This document shows positions 17,262-28,049 of a DNA stretch of 64,000 nt, piece by piece. The notes under the pieces are model-generated. The model worked only from the letters and a program-made list of their open reading frames with translations, searched no databases and was not told the DNA's origin. Source of the stretch: Rhodococcus qingshengii (GTDB lineage: Bacteria; Actinomycetota; Actinomycetes; Mycobacteriales; Mycobacteriaceae). The position numbers and the translations under genes are program-made. The DNA is taken from positions 1 to 64,000 of the forward strand of contig NZ_JAJNCL010000018.1 in assembly GCF_021025955.1 (NCBI RefSeq), in the 5' to 3' direction. Numbering within the stretch: position 1 is the first letter of the stretch; the number at the start of each line of letters is the position of its first letter.

Positions 17262-18743
17262 ATGTCATCACGGGTCAACGACGGCCACATCGCGATCATC
17301 GGAACCGGGTTTTCCGGGCTGTGCATGGCGATCGAACTGAAGAAGAAGGGTATCGACGACTTCGTCCTGTACGAACGCGCCGACGATGTCGGCGGAACCT
17401 GGCGCGACAACACATACCCAGGGGCAGCCTGCGATGTGCCCAGCGTGTTGTATTCCTACTCCTTCGCTCAGAACCCGAACTGGACCCGTATCTTCCCGCC
17501 ATGGTCGGAACTGCTCGACTATCTCAGATCTGTTGCTGCGCAGTATGATCTGCTGCCGCACATCCGCTTCGGTGTCGAGGTCTCCGAAATGCGATTCGAC
17601 GAGGACCGGCTCCGGTGGAACATCCAGTTCGCTTCCGGCGAATCAGTGACGGCGGCCGTTGTCGTCAACGGCTCAGGGGGCTTGAGTAATCCGTACATCC
17701 CGCAGCTACCCGGACTAGAGTCATTCGAGGGTGCCGCGTTCCACTCTGCCAAGTGGCGACATGACCTCGACATGACGGGAAGGCGTGTCGCAGTGATAGG
17801 TTCCGGCGCCAGTGCGATCCAGTTCGTCCCCGAAATCGCCCCGCACACAGAGACCCTGCATGTATTTCAGCGATCACCCAACTGGGTCATGCCACGTGGT
17901 GATGCCGCCCTGTCGCCCGCCACCCGCGAAAGATTCTCGCGGCGTCCTTACCGTCAACGGTGGCTGCGATGGCGGACCTACTGGGCATTCGAAAAGCTCG
18001 CCAGCGCATTCCTCGGAAACCGCAAACTCGTCGAACAGTACCGAACCCAGGCGCTCACCAATCTTCAACAGCAAGTGCCGGATTCGGACTTGAGGCACAA
18101 GGTCACCCCAAACTACGATCCTGGCTGTAAACGTCGCCTGATATCCGACGACTGGTACCCCGCACTGCAACGGGAAAATGTGCACTTGAACACCTCGGGG
18201 ATTGCCGAGATCCGCCCGCATTCGATCATTGACTCAGAGGGAGCGGAACACGAGGTCGACACTCTGATCTTCGCGACTGGATTCCAGGCAACCAGCTTCC
18301 TGGCACCGATGAAAGTATTCGGCCGCGAAGGAGTCGAACTCTCCGACAGTTGGCGCGAGGGCGCCGCAACAAAGCTCGGGCTTGCATCCGCCGCGTTCCC
18401 GAACCTGTGGTTCCTCAACGGCCCGAATACCGGTCTCGGTCACAACTCGATCATCTTCATGATCGAAGCACAAGCCAGATACATCGCGTCGGCAGTGCAG
18501 CACATGCGCCGAAAAAGGATTTCTGCCCTCGAACTCGATCGCACCGTCCAGATTCGCAGCTACGCCGCCACCCAAGAACGCATGCGCCGAACTGTATGGG
18601 CATCGGGTGGCTGCGACAGCTGGTATCAATCCTCTGACGGTCGAATCGACACCCTGTGGCCGGCCAGCACAATCGAATACTGGTTGCGCACCAGGCTATT
18701 CCGCAAGTCCGACTTCCACGCACTGACGACAGGCAAAGGATGA
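17262..18743 (+). CDS. Flavin monooxygenase of the Baeyer-Villiger type
   Basis: 493 aa. There are two dinucleotide folds: FAD GTGFSG at residues 14-19 and NADPH IGSGASA near 179. The BVMO fingerprint F-x-G-x3-H-x3-W lies at residues 155-165 (FEGAAFHSAKW). VGGTWRDNTYPGAACD near 43 is typical of the family. Such enzymes insert oxygen next to a carbonyl, or oxidise nitrogen or sulfur. With an imine-reductase-like gene overlapping its stop, it may oxygenate a cyclic ketone or amine. Substrate unknown. Confidence 0.9.
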   Translation: MSSRVNDGHIAIIGTGFSGLCMAIELKKKGIDDFVLYERADDVGGTWRDNTYPGAACDVPSVLYSYSFAQNPNWTRIFPPWSELLDYLRSVAAQYDLLPHIRFGVEVSEMRFDEDRLRWNIQFASGESVTAAVVVNGSGGLSNPYIPQLPGLESFEGAAFHSAKWRHDLDMTGRRVAVIGSGASAIQFVPEIAPHTETLHVFQRSPNWVMPRGDAALSPATRERFSRRPYRQRWLRWRTYWAFEKLASAFLGNRKLVEQYRTQALTNLQQQVPDSDLRHKVTPNYDPGCKRRLISDDWYPALQRENVHLNTSGIAEIRPHSIIDSEGAEHEVDTLIFATGFQATSFLAPMKVFGREGVELSDSWREGAATKLGLASAAFPNLWFLNGPNTGLGHNSIIFMIEAQARYIASAVQHMRRKRISALELDRTVQIRSYAATQERMRRTVWASGGCDSWYQSSDGRIDTLWPASTIEYWLRTRLFRKSDFHALTTGKG

Positions 18744-19624
18744 ACAACATGGACGTATCAATACTCGGCACCGGCTTGATGGGAACGGCTCTCGCCCAGG
18801 CGCTCATACGCAACGGGACAAAGGTGACGGTGTGGAATCGAACCGCCGACAGAGCGTTACCCCTCGCTGCGGCTGGAGCTACAGTCGCCGAATCTCCACA
18901 ATCTGCGATTGCGGCCAGTCCGCTAGTCGTCATCAGTCTCCTGAACTACGAGATCGCCAAAGATGTCGTTACAGAGGCAGATTCGATTACCGGAAAAATC
19001 ATCGTCAACACCGCAACGGGTACGCCGGAGGAAGCGAACCAGTTCGCCGAGTGGATCGCAGGGCGAGGCGCTCGGTACCTCGACGGAGCCATAGCTGCAT
19101 ACCCGGAGGACATCGGAACCGAAAGCTCAGGGATCAACTATTCCGGAGACGAGGACGTGTGGGAGGACGTCCAGAGCCTTCTGACACCCATCGCCGCCCA
19201 ATCACGATATGTCGGAGCCCGTCCCGGTGCCGCCAACGTGATCGACGCGGCCATGGCAGGCGCATTCTTCAATGTCGCACTCGGTGCCTTTCACGAAGCA
19301 GCAGCGTACGTGCGGTCCGAGGACGTCGCGATCGCAGAGATGCGCCACAGTTTGCACCTGTGGACCGACAAACTTCTCGAACTCCTTCATGAAGCACTCA
19401 AAGCGTTCGAATCCGGAGAGTACGAGACCGATCAGGCAACCTTGAACGTATACGCAGCCGCAGTAGAAGCCTGGCAACAATCGATGCAGCGAGCAGGCCA
19501 ACGTGCCGCTCTGATGACGGCGAATCTCGACAACTTACAACGTGCATGCGCCGCCGGGCACGGAGACAAGGGCATCTTCGCCCAAATTGAAACACTCTCC
19601 GCCAATCCTCGATCCGCAATCTAA
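18740..19624 (+). CDS. Imine-reductase-like NADPH-dependent dehydrogenase
   Basis: 294 aa starting at the ATGA overlap with the monooxygenase stop. The N-terminal Rossmann fold (ILGTGLMGTALAQALI, then VTVWNRT, the NADPH-type RT) and the pattern NTATGTPEEANQFAEWI, YLDGAIAAYPEDIG, INYSGD match imine reductases more closely than beta-hydroxyacid dehydrogenases, although both share the 6PGDH-like architecture. The C-terminal helical half would form the dimer active site. It suggests a cyclic imine or iminium intermediate in the pathway. Confidence 0.8.
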   Translation: MNNMDVSILGTGLMGTALAQALIRNGTKVTVWNRTADRALPLAAAGATVAESPQSAIAASPLVVISLLNYEIAKDVVTEADSITGKIIVNTATGTPEEANQFAEWIAGRGARYLDGAIAAYPEDIGTESSGINYSGDEDVWEDVQSLLTPIAAQSRYVGARPGAANVIDAAMAGAFFNVALGAFHEAAAYVRSEDVAIAEMRHSLHLWTDKLLELLHEALKAFESGEYETDQATLNVYAAAVEAWQQSMQRAGQRAALMTANLDNLQRACAAGHGDKGIFAQIETLSANPRSAI

Positions 19625-19634
19625 GGAGACACCA

Positions 19635-20525
19635 ATGACAACCATGGCCAACCACCTCACCGCCCTGCCCTCGACGACAACAGTCGACGAGATCGTCGAC
19701 GTGATCCACCGCGACGGCGGAGTCATCGTCGAAGATTTTCTCGACACCCCACAGCTCGATGAGCTGCGAGCCCAACTCGGACCCGTCCTCGAAAGCACCG
19801 GCTACGGAGAAGACGAATTCTTCGCCGGAACCCAAACACGAAGAGCAGGAGGGCTCTTCGGCCGGATCGATCTCATGCCCCAAATCGCGCTCCATCCGCT
19901 CTACTACGGGGCCGCCAAGAAAATCCTTCAGGTGCCCCTGTCCGTCTGGGTCGGAGACGACCAGATCGAAATCACGCCCGATATCCAGATCGGTGTCACC
20001 CAGGCAATCGAAATCCACCCAGGGCAAGGTGCCCAGCGTCTCCATCGTGACGACACGAGCTTTCTGTGGCGCCACCCCGACTACGGACGCGAGGGCCGAC
20101 TGCAGATCATGGTGGCGGTCAGCGATTTCACAGCAGAAAACGGTGGCACCCTCGTCATACCCGGAAGCCACCGGTGGGACGACCAACGAGGTCCGAAACA
20201 GGCCGAAGCGGCGCCGACCGTGATGCGGGCCGGTGCGGCCCTCATCTGGACCGGTTCTACGTACCACGGCGGCGGTAACAACTCGTCAGAAGCGCCACGG
20301 ACCGGCTTGACGATGGCATTCGACCTCGCTTGCTTACGTCAGGAAGAGAACCAATACCTGTCAATCCCGCGTGAAAAACTGCTTGATCTTTCCGAAGAGG
20401 TACAGCGACTGCTCGGCTGGGGGTCCGGAGCGAACCTGATGGGTTACGTCGAACGGGGCGGTCAGATGATCGACGCACACGTTCTCCTCGAAAACGGCGC
20501 CGTCGAACTCCCGACTGCCCGCTGA
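19635..20525 (+). CDS. Phytanoyl-CoA dioxygenase (PhyH)-family 2OG-Fe(II) enzyme
   Basis: 296 aa from the ATG at 19635, preceded by AAGGAGA. The iron facial triad is visible as His137-x-Asp139 (QRLHRDD) and His211 (TYHGGGNN), with Arg222 suited to bind 2-oxoglutarate. PhyH-type enzymes hydroxylate aliphatic carbons. It is the last gene of the operon and a palindromic terminator follows 128 nt later. It could carry out the first hydroxylation of the substrate, for example next to nitrogen, but that is inference. Confidence 0.88.
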   Translation: MTTMANHLTALPSTTTVDEIVDVIHRDGGVIVEDFLDTPQLDELRAQLGPVLESTGYGEDEFFAGTQTRRAGGLFGRIDLMPQIALHPLYYGAAKKILQVPLSVWVGDDQIEITPDIQIGVTQAIEIHPGQGAQRLHRDDTSFLWRHPDYGREGRLQIMVAVSDFTAENGGTLVIPGSHRWDDQRGPKQAEAAPTVMRAGAALIWTGSTYHGGGNNSSEAPRTGLTMAFDLACLRQEENQYLSIPREKLLDLSEEVQRLLGWGSGANLMGYVERGGQMIDAHVLLENGAVELPTAR

Positions 20526-20653
20526 ACCCTCGATCCTGCACGTCGCTTGCCACCCGCAACCCAACTCGCACAGTAGTTTCTGGGTTTCGAATCGAGAAGC
20601 ATATCCGTCATGGGCGTACTCCAGCTGAATTCACCTTGACATCGTGTGTCTCA

Positions 20654-20685
20654 GGTCAGGACTAGGCAATTGCCTAGTCCTGACC
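20654..20685. terminator. 32-bp perfect palindromic terminator
   Basis: A perfect self-complementary stretch centred on AATT (arms GGTCAGGACTAGGCAA and its complement) lies between the convergent PhyH and pheA1 genes. It can act in both directions. Confidence 0.8.
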
Positions 20686-20712
20686 AAGGGTGCAGTGTTC
20701 GTACCGCGTGAG

Positions 20713-22341
20713 CTACCGGTTCTTGAAGAACGAGACGTCGTCGTTGCCGATGAGGTCAGGGACCGTCCAGCCGTCGAGGTCGTATTCACTCAGACACTGC
20801 TCGGCCAGTCCCTTCATGGAACTGGCGTGTCCACGATTCTGGGCTGCGAACAGCAGTTCCGCTTTGACGTTCTCGTGATTGCCGGAGTAGTTGCGCTCGT
20901 AGAGTTCGTGGCGACCGCCGAACTCGGTACCGATCGAATCCCACAGCGCCTTCATGACTTTCACGCGGTCTACGGCGGTGATGCCGTCGGAACCGCGAAC
21001 GTACTTGTCGAGGTACGGACGCACGTCCGGGCTCTTGAAGTCGAGTGAACTCGAAGGCAGGTAGATCAGGCCTGACGCCACGTCCTGTTCGATGATCTCC
21101 TTGATCCGCGGGTACCCCTGGATCATGAACATCCGATAGGTGAGGCCGTACTCGAGCTTCGGTATCACCGAATCGCCGACCCACTGTTCGGGATCGCGTG
21201 CCATCGATTCGGTCAACGACCAGAAGAGGTTTCGCCAGCCGATCACTTCGCCGACACGGGTTTGGACTCCGCGGAAGCCGCCGGCGCCGGTGGCTTCGAG
21301 CGCCTTCATCAACAGGCCGGCGATGAAGTCGAGCTTTACCGCCAGGCGTGTACAGCCCTGAAAGGTGAAGCGCGGCAGGAATCCCGACTGAGGGAAGAAT
21401 GCGTTGATCCGGTCGACGTCGCCGTACATGAAGACGTTCTCCCACGGAACCAGCACCTTGTCGAAGACGAAGATGGTGTCGTTCTCGTCCATGCGGCTCG
21501 ACAGCGGGTAATCGAACGGACTGCCCATCACCGCAGCATGTTCGGTGTACGAGGTGCGGCAGATCAGCTTCACACCCGGAGCGTCCATCGGTACCGTGCA
21601 GATCAGGGCGAACTGTTTCTTCTTGATCGGCAGACCGTAGTGAGCGATGAAGTTGTAGTTCGTGATCGCCGATCCGGTGGCGACCACCTTGGCGCCGCTG
21701 ACGATCAAACCTGCGTCGGTTTCCTTCTCCACCTTTATGAAGACGTCGCCGACTTCGTCCGGTGGAAGTTGGCGATCCACCGGGGGATTGATGATCGCGT
21801 GGTTCCAGTACAGAACCTTCTCCTGCGATTCGCGGTACCAGCGCTCGGCGTTGTCCTGGAACGGTGCGTACAACTCCTTGTTGGCGTGGAGAGTTCCCAG
21901 GAAACTTGCCTTGTAGTCGGGGGAGCGGCCCATCCAGCCGTAGGTCATACGCGCCCACGTCGCGATGGCGTCGCGTTCCTTGAGCAGGTCAGCCGACGAC
22001 GTCGGAGTGCGGAAGAACGGCATGGTGACACCGCCGTTGCCCGTGTCCGTCGGAACGGTCAAGGCGTCCACGTGCTCGCCCGTATGTAGAGCGTCGTACA
22101 GCCTTGCGGTCATGCGGATCGGATTCCGGAACGCGGGGTGCGTCGTGACGTCCTTGACGCGATCACCGTGAAGCCAGATCTCGCGACCGTCCTGCAGGCT
22201 CGAGATGTACTCGTCACCGGTCATCGGTCGGGTGGCGAAGTTCTTCGTGCGGTTGGCTTCGCAGTCGGCGGCCGGATTGACCTGTGGCGCTCCGGAATCT
22301 GCGGGGTCGGTGCCGGTGGGAGGGATTTCGGTGGTCGTCAT
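20713..22341 (-). CDS. pheA1: Phenol 2-monooxygenase, oxygenase component
   Basis: 542 aa, HpaB/acyl-CoA-dehydrogenase-fold flavin monooxygenase of the two-component class. HpaB-family elements seen include [17 protein letters not shown] near the N-terminus, the middle segment (THANKEL to WYRESQ) and the C-terminal [14 protein letters not shown]. The sequence and its place beside a flavin reductase, an AraC regulator and the catechol ortho-cleavage genes fit rhodococcal PheA1, which uses FADH2 supplied by PheA2 to convert phenol to catechol. 4-Hydroxyphenylacetate hydroxylase is the alternative family assignment, and the gene context argues against it. Confidence 0.88.
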   Translation of the reverse strand: MTTTEIPPTGTDPADSGAPQVNPAADCEANRTKNFATRPMTGDEYISSLQDGREIWLHGDRVKDVTTHPAFRNPIRMTARLYDALHTGEHVDALTVPTDTGNGGVTMPFFRTPTSSADLLKERDAIATWARMTYGWMGRSPDYKASFLGTLHANKELYAPFQDNAERWYRESQEKVLYWNHAIINPPVDRQLPPDEVGDVFIKVEKETDAGLIVSGAKVVATGSAITNYNFIAHYGLPIKKKQFALICTVPMDAPGVKLICRTSYTEHAAVMGSPFDYPLSSRMDENDTIFVFDKVLVPWENVFMYGDVDRINAFFPQSGFLPRFTFQGCTRLAVKLDFIAGLLMKALEATGAGGFRGVQTRVGEVIGWRNLFWSLTESMARDPEQWVGDSVIPKLEYGLTYRMFMIQGYPRIKEIIEQDVASGLIYLPSSSLDFKSPDVRPYLDKYVRGSDGITAVDRVKVMKALWDSIGTEFGGRHELYERNYSGNHENVKAELLFAAQNRGHASSMKGLAEQCLSEYDLDGWTVPDLIGNDDVSFFKNR

Positions 22342-22352
22342 GGTAAAGCCTT

Positions 22353-22922
22353 TCAGATCGTTTGGGGTGCGGGCTGAAGATGTATCGGGGTGAACGAAGT
22401 GGTGGCGTCGAACCAGCCGCTGTGGGGGTCGTCCTGACTTCCGCTCCAGACTGTGGTCGACGAGGTAGCGCCTAGATCGTGAAAAGTGCTTCGGTAGAAC
22501 AGAAGCGGATCCTTGCCACTCGACTGCGCGTCGACGATCTCGCCGATGAAGATGATGTGGTCACCGCCGTCGTACTCCTTCCACGGGACGCACGAGATGG
22601 TTGCTGCGGCGCCGTCGAGCAGGGGAGCGGTCGGTCCGTCGATCCACCTCGGTTCGGTGCGCTGCGGTCGGCCGGCAAAATGCATGGCCGTGTCCACTTG
22701 GTCGGAGGCAAGTATGTTGACGGCAAACGGCGCGTTGCCGAGATAGCCGCACGCCTTGGACTTGCGAGTCATCGTGATCTGGCACAGACGTGGTTCCAGA
22801 GAGATTGCCGTGAATGCCGTGACCGTGGCCCCATGTGGCTGACCGTCGCCATTGGTACAGGTGATGACGGTGACGCCGCTCGCGAATTGACCGAAGATTC
22901 CTCGAAGCTGATTTTGTTCCAT
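22353..22922 (-). CDS. pheA2: Flavin reductase component of phenol hydroxylase
   Basis: 189 aa from the ATG at 22922, chosen because AAGGAGG sits 8 nt upstream; the longer frame to 23132 has none. It belongs to the HpaC-like flavin reductase fold ([10 protein letters not shown], then [18 protein letters not shown]). It reduces FAD with NADH and passes it to PheA1, which is encoded 11 nt downstream in the same transcription unit. The C-terminal tail of about 30 residues is longer than in minimal reductases. Confidence 0.9.
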   Translation of the reverse strand: MEQNQLRGIFGQFASGVTVITCTNGDGQPHGATVTAFTAISLEPRLCQITMTRKSKACGYLGNAPFAVNILASDQVDTAMHFAGRPQRTEPRWIDGPTAPLLDGAAATISCVPWKEYDGGDHIIFIGEIVDAQSSGKDPLLFYRSTFHDLGATSSTTVWSGSQDDPHSGWFDATTSFTPIHLQPAPQTI

Positions 22923-23195
22923 GACCGGACCTCCTTGTCGGATGGCGGTTGAGTGAGAGTGCCGCGAAGTGTGGGAGGGAAGTAGTGGGCGACTAGCGCC
23001 GGGAGTGAAGACGAACGTACGGCGGGCGCAGGCTTCGGTCGATCCGTACAGCGCGGTGTCTATCCGGATTGCGCACCCGATCGCGGCCGGTACCCGTTTC
23101 CTCTTGGAAGTGACCGGGGACACAGTGTTCAATGATGTTCAGCGCCCATGCTCGGCAATGTGGCTGGTCACGGGTTTGGAAGGTGAAGAAGGACG

Positions 23196-24134
23196 ATGGT
23201 CGACTCCATGATCAGTACAGCTCCCCGCGACTGGGACGAGGCGTGTCATGCGGTTTCGGACGCCTATTTTCCGCACACGCTGACGCCGTTGTCGCGGCAT
23301 GCGGCCAGTGGAGTCGGGGTGTGCACCACCGAGTTGGGACCGCTGAGGATCGCTCATATTCGGTGGGGAGCAGACGTCGCCGTCGAATCCGATCATCCCG
23401 GTGCCTATGGGGTGAACATCCCGCTCTCGGGCGAGCTCGAGTCGGTGTTCGCGGGCTCGCACGTGCTCTCGACGCAGGGCGTCGCGACGGTATGTCCGCC
23501 TGACATCACCACAAGAATCACGCGGTGGAGTGCGGACTGCGAGATCGTCGGAGTCCGGATGGACCGTCAGTACCTGGACCGTGAGGTGGAAAAGGTTCTC
23601 GGTCGACCCGGAATGCATTTGCCTGATCAGGTGGATCTTCGGGGAGACGACGGAGCCAGATGGCTGAAATTTGTTCGCTCACTGTCGGATCAGATACTCG
23701 GCCCGGTCGGCGTGCTGCATAACGAACTGGTGGCAGGTCAGCTCTCCGGCGCCGTGGTCACGGCATTCGTCCTTGCTGCAATGCCCGAAAGTGAGGACGC
23801 GGTGTGTAACGCCAGGCCACGCATCGTCAAACGGGTGCTCGACGAGATGCACGACGACCCGGCCCGCGTGTGGACCGCAGCGGAGATGGCCGACGTTGCG
23901 GGCGTCAGCGTACGGAGATTGCAGGAAGGATTTCGGCAGTACGTGGGCCGGAGTCCGTCGGAATGCCTGCTCGACATCCGTCTCGAGCGGGTCCATGCAG
24001 ATCTGGTGGATGCCGACGACTCGACGACGGTCACCGATGTCGCTGTGAGATGGGGTTTTACGCACACCGGACGGTTCGCGTCGTCCTTTCGGCGTAAGTA
24101 CGGATTGCTGCCTTCCGAGGTGTTGAGGCGCTAG
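23196..24134 (+). CDS. pheR: AraC-family activator of phenol hydroxylase genes
   Basis: 312 aa. An AraC-binding-like N-terminal domain is followed by a C-terminal double helix-turn-helix (about residues 215-310, with SVRRLQEGFRQYVGRSPSECLLDIRLERV and the second helix WGFTHTGRFASSFRRKYG). It is divergent from pheA2A1 with a 273-bp intergenic region, the arrangement expected for PheR, which activates pheA in response to phenol. An ATG at 23208 is an alternative start. It ends convergently, overlapping catR by 4 nt. Confidence 0.87.
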   Translation: MVDSMISTAPRDWDEACHAVSDAYFPHTLTPLSRHAASGVGVCTTELGPLRIAHIRWGADVAVESDHPGAYGVNIPLSGELESVFAGSHVLSTQGVATVCPPDITTRITRWSADCEIVGVRMDRQYLDREVEKVLGRPGMHLPDQVDLRGDDGARWLKFVRSLSDQILGPVGVLHNELVAGQLSGAVVTAFVLAAMPESEDAVCNARPRIVKRVLDEMHDDPARVWTAAEMADVAGVSVRRLQEGFRQYVGRSPSECLLDIRLERVHADLVDADDSTTVTDVAVRWGFTHTGRFASSFRRKYGLLPSEVLRR

Positions 24135-24916
24135 CTTCGGTACCCCATGTCCGCGCTGAGTTGATTCGCCTTCTCGACGAGGAACGGTGCGACGTCGGCG
24201 CGGAAGGCTTCCGGGGATGTTCGTCCGGCCGAGGTCGAACACGCTGTCACTCCGACGACGCTTCCGCCGGCGTCGCGGACGGGAGCAGCGAGGGAGATCA
24301 GGCCGTCTTCCAGTTCCTCGGACGTGAGCGCGTATCCCTGCTCGCGCACCACCCGAAGGGCGGTATGGAATGCGCCTTCGTCGGTGATCGTGGTGGGCGT
24401 GAGGGCGTCGAACGTGGAGTTCGCGATGACGTTTGCGACGATTTCGGTTGGCGCCCAAGCTAGCAGGGCCCGACCCATGGAGGTGGCATATGCAGGCACT
24501 CTGGTGCCGACGCTGACGTTGATGCTCATGATCCGGCGGACGGGTACACGCGCGGCGTAGACCACGTCGACGCCGTCGAGCACCCCGAGCGACGCCGACT
24601 CGTGGGTGTGTTCTGCGATCTCCAGCAGACGAGGGAGCGCCGCCTCCGTCAAGGCATGTGATGCCGAGAAGTGCTGCCCGATGCTCAGAACGCGCGGGGT
24701 GAGCGACCACCGACTGTTGTTGCCGGTGACGTATCCGAGCTTCTGCAGCGTGAGGAGGATGCGCCGGACCGCTGGGCGGGAGAGACCCGTTTCGGCGGCA
24801 AGATCGGCGAGCGACGGGTTGGGGTTCTTCTCGTCGAACGCCGTCAGCACAGCAAATCCGCGCTCGATGCTCTGGATGTAATCGCGATCGTTCTCGCTCA
24901 CGAAATGGCCTTTCAT
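24131..24916 (-). CDS. catR: IclR-family regulator of the catechol branch
   Basis: 261 aa from the ATG at 24916. The winged helix (residues 10-75, SLADLAAETGLSRPAVRRIL) is followed by an IclR effector domain (GVLDGVDVVYAARV, then YATSMGRALLAW). The longer frame to 25276 runs into the promoter and is unlikely. It is divergent from catABC and the intergenic region holds tandem palindromes that are its likely operators. In rhodococci CatR of this family controls catABC in response to catechol-pathway intermediates. Confidence 0.9.
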   Translation of the reverse strand: MKGHFVSENDRDYIQSIERGFAVLTAFDEKNPNPSLADLAAETGLSRPAVRRILLTLQKLGYVTGNNSRWSLTPRVLSIGQHFSASHALTEAALPRLLEIAEHTHESASLGVLDGVDVVYAARVPVRRIMSINVSVGTRVPAYATSMGRALLAWAPTEIVANVIANSTFDALTPTTITDEGAFHTALRVVREQGYALTSEELEDGLISLAAPVRDAGGSVVGVTACSTSAGRTSPEAFRADVAPFLVEKANQLSADMGYRS

Positions 24917-24983
24917 CTGCGGGTATGACCGATCGACGCCTTCGGAGGTTGACAAACCTTGTGACTGGGCGCACAGTGCAAGC

Positions 24984-25952
<969 letters not shown>

Positions 25953-25981
25953 TCCACAACTGCTCTGAAGAAAGTGATTTG

Positions 25982-27103
25982 ATGACAGACCTGTCGATCG
26001 TCTCCATCGAGACGACCATCCTCGACGTTCCGCTGGTTCGCCCCCACAAGTTCGCCACCACGTCGATGACGGCGCAGCCGTTGTTGCTGGTCGCGATTCG
26101 CACCTCCGACGGGGTGATCGGATACGGCGAAGGTGTCGTTCCGGGCGGGCCGTGGTGGGGCGGCGAATCAGTGGAGACGATGCAGGTCATCATCGAGAAG
26201 TACATCGCGCCGGTGGTGGTCGGCAGGCGCGTGGATCAGATCACCGCGATCATGGCCGACATCGAAAAAGTTGTTGCCAATGCACGATTCGCGAAGGCCG
26301 CCGTCGACGTGGCGTTGCACGACGTCTGGGCTCGTAGCCTGGGAGTCCCCGTGCACACGCTCCTCGGCGGGGCTTTCCGCGAGAGTGTCGACGTCACGTG
26401 GGCACTTGGTGCTGCGCCGGCGGACGAGATCATCGAGGAAGCTCACGAAAAGCTCGAGTCCAGGCTCAATTTCAGCTTCAAACTCAAAATGGGAGCACTC
26501 GATCCAGCAGTCGACGTCGCGCGCATCGTCAACATCGCGCAGGCGCTGGACGGCCACGCCGGAGTCCGTGTCGACGTCAACGCGCGGTGGGATCGCTTCA
26601 CGGCACTGCGGTACCTGCCACAACTCGCAGACGGCGGAGTCGAACTGATCGAACAACCCACTCCGGCAGACCAAATCGAGGTCCTCGCCGAACTCAGCAG
26701 GCTACTGCCGATTCCGATCATGGCCGACGAGAGTGTGCAGACCCCACACGACGCCCTGGAAATCGCTCGCCGGAGCGCCGCCGATGTCATCGCCCTCAAG
26801 ACCACCAAGTGCGGTGGCCTCCAACGCAGCCGCGACATCGTCGCGATTGCCAAGGCCGCGGGTATCGCGTGCCACGGTGCGACGTCCATCGAAGGTCCGA
26901 TTGGCACAGCGGCTTCGTTGCACTTCGCGTGCGCTGAGCCCGGAATCAACTTCGGAACAGAACTTTTCGGCCCGCTACTCTTCAGTGAGGAACTGCTCCA
27001 GAAACCCCTGAAGTATTCCGAGGGTCAGTTGCACCTCCCCGCCGGGCCTGGCTTGGGAGTCGAACTGAACATGGACGCCGTCAAGACCTGGACCAGGAAC
27101 TAG
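25982..27103 (+). CDS. catB: Muconate cycloisomerase
   Basis: 373 aa from the ATG at 25982, preceded by GAAGAAAG. Enolase-superfamily muconate-lactonising enzyme: the KLKMG lysine motif near 167, metal ligands in VDVNARWD (near 196), IEQPTPAD (near 222) and MADESVQT (near 247), and the distal lysine in ALKTTKCGG (near 271). It converts cis,cis-muconate to muconolactone. It is placed between catA and catC in an operon. Confidence 0.95.
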   Translation: MTDLSIVSIETTILDVPLVRPHKFATTSMTAQPLLLVAIRTSDGVIGYGEGVVPGGPWWGGESVETMQVIIEKYIAPVVVGRRVDQITAIMADIEKVVANARFAKAAVDVALHDVWARSLGVPVHTLLGGAFRESVDVTWALGAAPADEIIEEAHEKLESRLNFSFKLKMGALDPAVDVARIVNIAQALDGHAGVRVDVNARWDRFTALRYLPQLADGGVELIEQPTPADQIEVLAELSRLLPIPIMADESVQTPHDALEIARRSAADVIALKTTKCGGLQRSRDIVAIAKAAGIACHGATSIEGPIGTAASLHFACAEPGINFGTELFGPLLFSEELLQKPLKYSEGQLHLPAGPGLGVELNMDAVKTWTRN

Positions 27104-27115
27104 AGGAAAAGGAAC

Positions 27116-27397
27116 ATGGCACTCTTTCACGTTCGGATGGACGTCGATATTCCGCGCGACCTGGATCCGGAAGTTCGCGCCGATACCGTCGCGACGGAGA
27201 AGGCGTACTCACAAGACCTTCAGCGACAGGGCAAGTGGGTTCATTTGTGGCGAATTGTGGGTCAGTTCAGCAACATCAGCATTTTCGACGTCGAGTCGGC
27301 TGACGAACTGCACGAGATTCTCTGGAATCTCCCCTTGTTCCCGTACATGAGCATCGAGGTCATGCCGTTGACGCAGCACGGATCTTCGATCAAGTAG
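27116..27397 (+). CDS. catC: Muconolactone delta-isomerase
   Basis: 93 aa, the normal size for the family. It begins MALFHVRMDVDIP and has the conserved WRIVG and NLPLFPYM segments of this small decameric enzyme. It converts muconolactone to beta-ketoadipate enol-lactone. It lies 12 nt after catB and ends 22 nt from the convergent response regulator gene, so the operon closes here. Confidence 0.95.
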   Translation: MALFHVRMDVDIPRDLDPEVRADTVATEKAYSQDLQRQGKWVHLWRIVGQFSNISIFDVESADELHEILWNLPLFPYMSIEVMPLTQHGSSIK

Positions 27398-27419
27398 AGC
27401 CTGCACGTGCGCGGGCGGG

Positions 27420-28049
27420 TCAGCGTATTCCGTCACGACGTAGTGCGACGGACACTGCGGCAGAGCGGGTATCTACGCCGAGCTTGGCGTAGATATGCCC
27501 GAGGTGGGTTTTCACAGTCGCCTCGCTGATGAAAAGTGCCTTGCCCAGCTCACGGTTGGTCATCCCCTCGGCGAGCAGACTGAGCAGTTCGGACTCACGC
27601 GCGGTGAGGGTTTCCTGCGGGCGCTGCATCTGCTGGACAAGACGAGAGGCCACGGTAGGGGAGAGAACGCTTCGCCCGGCAACCGCGCCGCGCACCGCGC
27701 CGAAGATCTCGTCGGGCGTCGAGTCCTTGAGTAGGTAACCGATGGCACCGGCGTCCACGGCCCGCACGACGTCGGCGTCGGTGTCATACGTCGTGAAAAC
27801 CAGTACGGGAACGTCGACACCGTCGCTTCGCAGGCGTTTGATCGCTTCAGCACCGTGCATGCCGGTGCCCATGTCCAGATCCATCATCACCAGATCCGGT
27901 GAGGCCGACGGTATCGCCGTGGCCGCTTCCTCGCCGGACGATGCTTCGCCGACTACTTCGACGTCCGGCTGAGTGTTCAGCAGCGCTCTCAGCCCGGCTC
28001 GCACGACCAGATGATCGTCGACGAGGAACACACGAATGGTGGTGGTCAC
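27420..28049 (-). CDS. NarL/LuxR-family response regulator
   Basis: 209 aa. The receiver domain has the phospho-acceptor Asp in DLVMMDLDMG (near residue 55) and the switch lysine in GYLLKDS. The C-terminal LuxR-type helix-turn-helix (LTARESELLSLLAEGMTNRELGKAL..., near 150) follows. It overlaps the kinase gene by 4 nt and is its partner. The proximity of an HbpS-like gene suggests a SenR-like role in redox/heme stress. Confidence 0.92.
   Translation of the reverse strand: MTTTIRVFLVDDHLVVRAGLRALLNTQPDVEVVGEASSGEEAATAIPSASPDLVMMDLDMGTGMHGAEAIKRLRSDGVDVPVLVFTTYDTDADVVRAVDAGAIGYLLKDSTPDEIFGAVRGAVAGRSVLSPTVASRLVQQMQRPQETLTARESELLSLLAEGMTNRELGKALFISEATVKTHLGHIYAKLGVDTRSAAVSVALRRDGIR

Noticed and set aside
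18740..19624. 3-Hydroxyisobutyrate dehydrogenase identity
   Set aside because: Same architecture, but the DGAIAAYPEDIG and NYSGD pattern matches imine reductases better.
20713..22341. 4-Hydroxyphenylacetate 3-monooxygenase (HpaB) identity
   Set aside because: The family is shared, but the pheR-type AraC gene and the catechol ortho-cleavage genes favour phenol hydroxylase.
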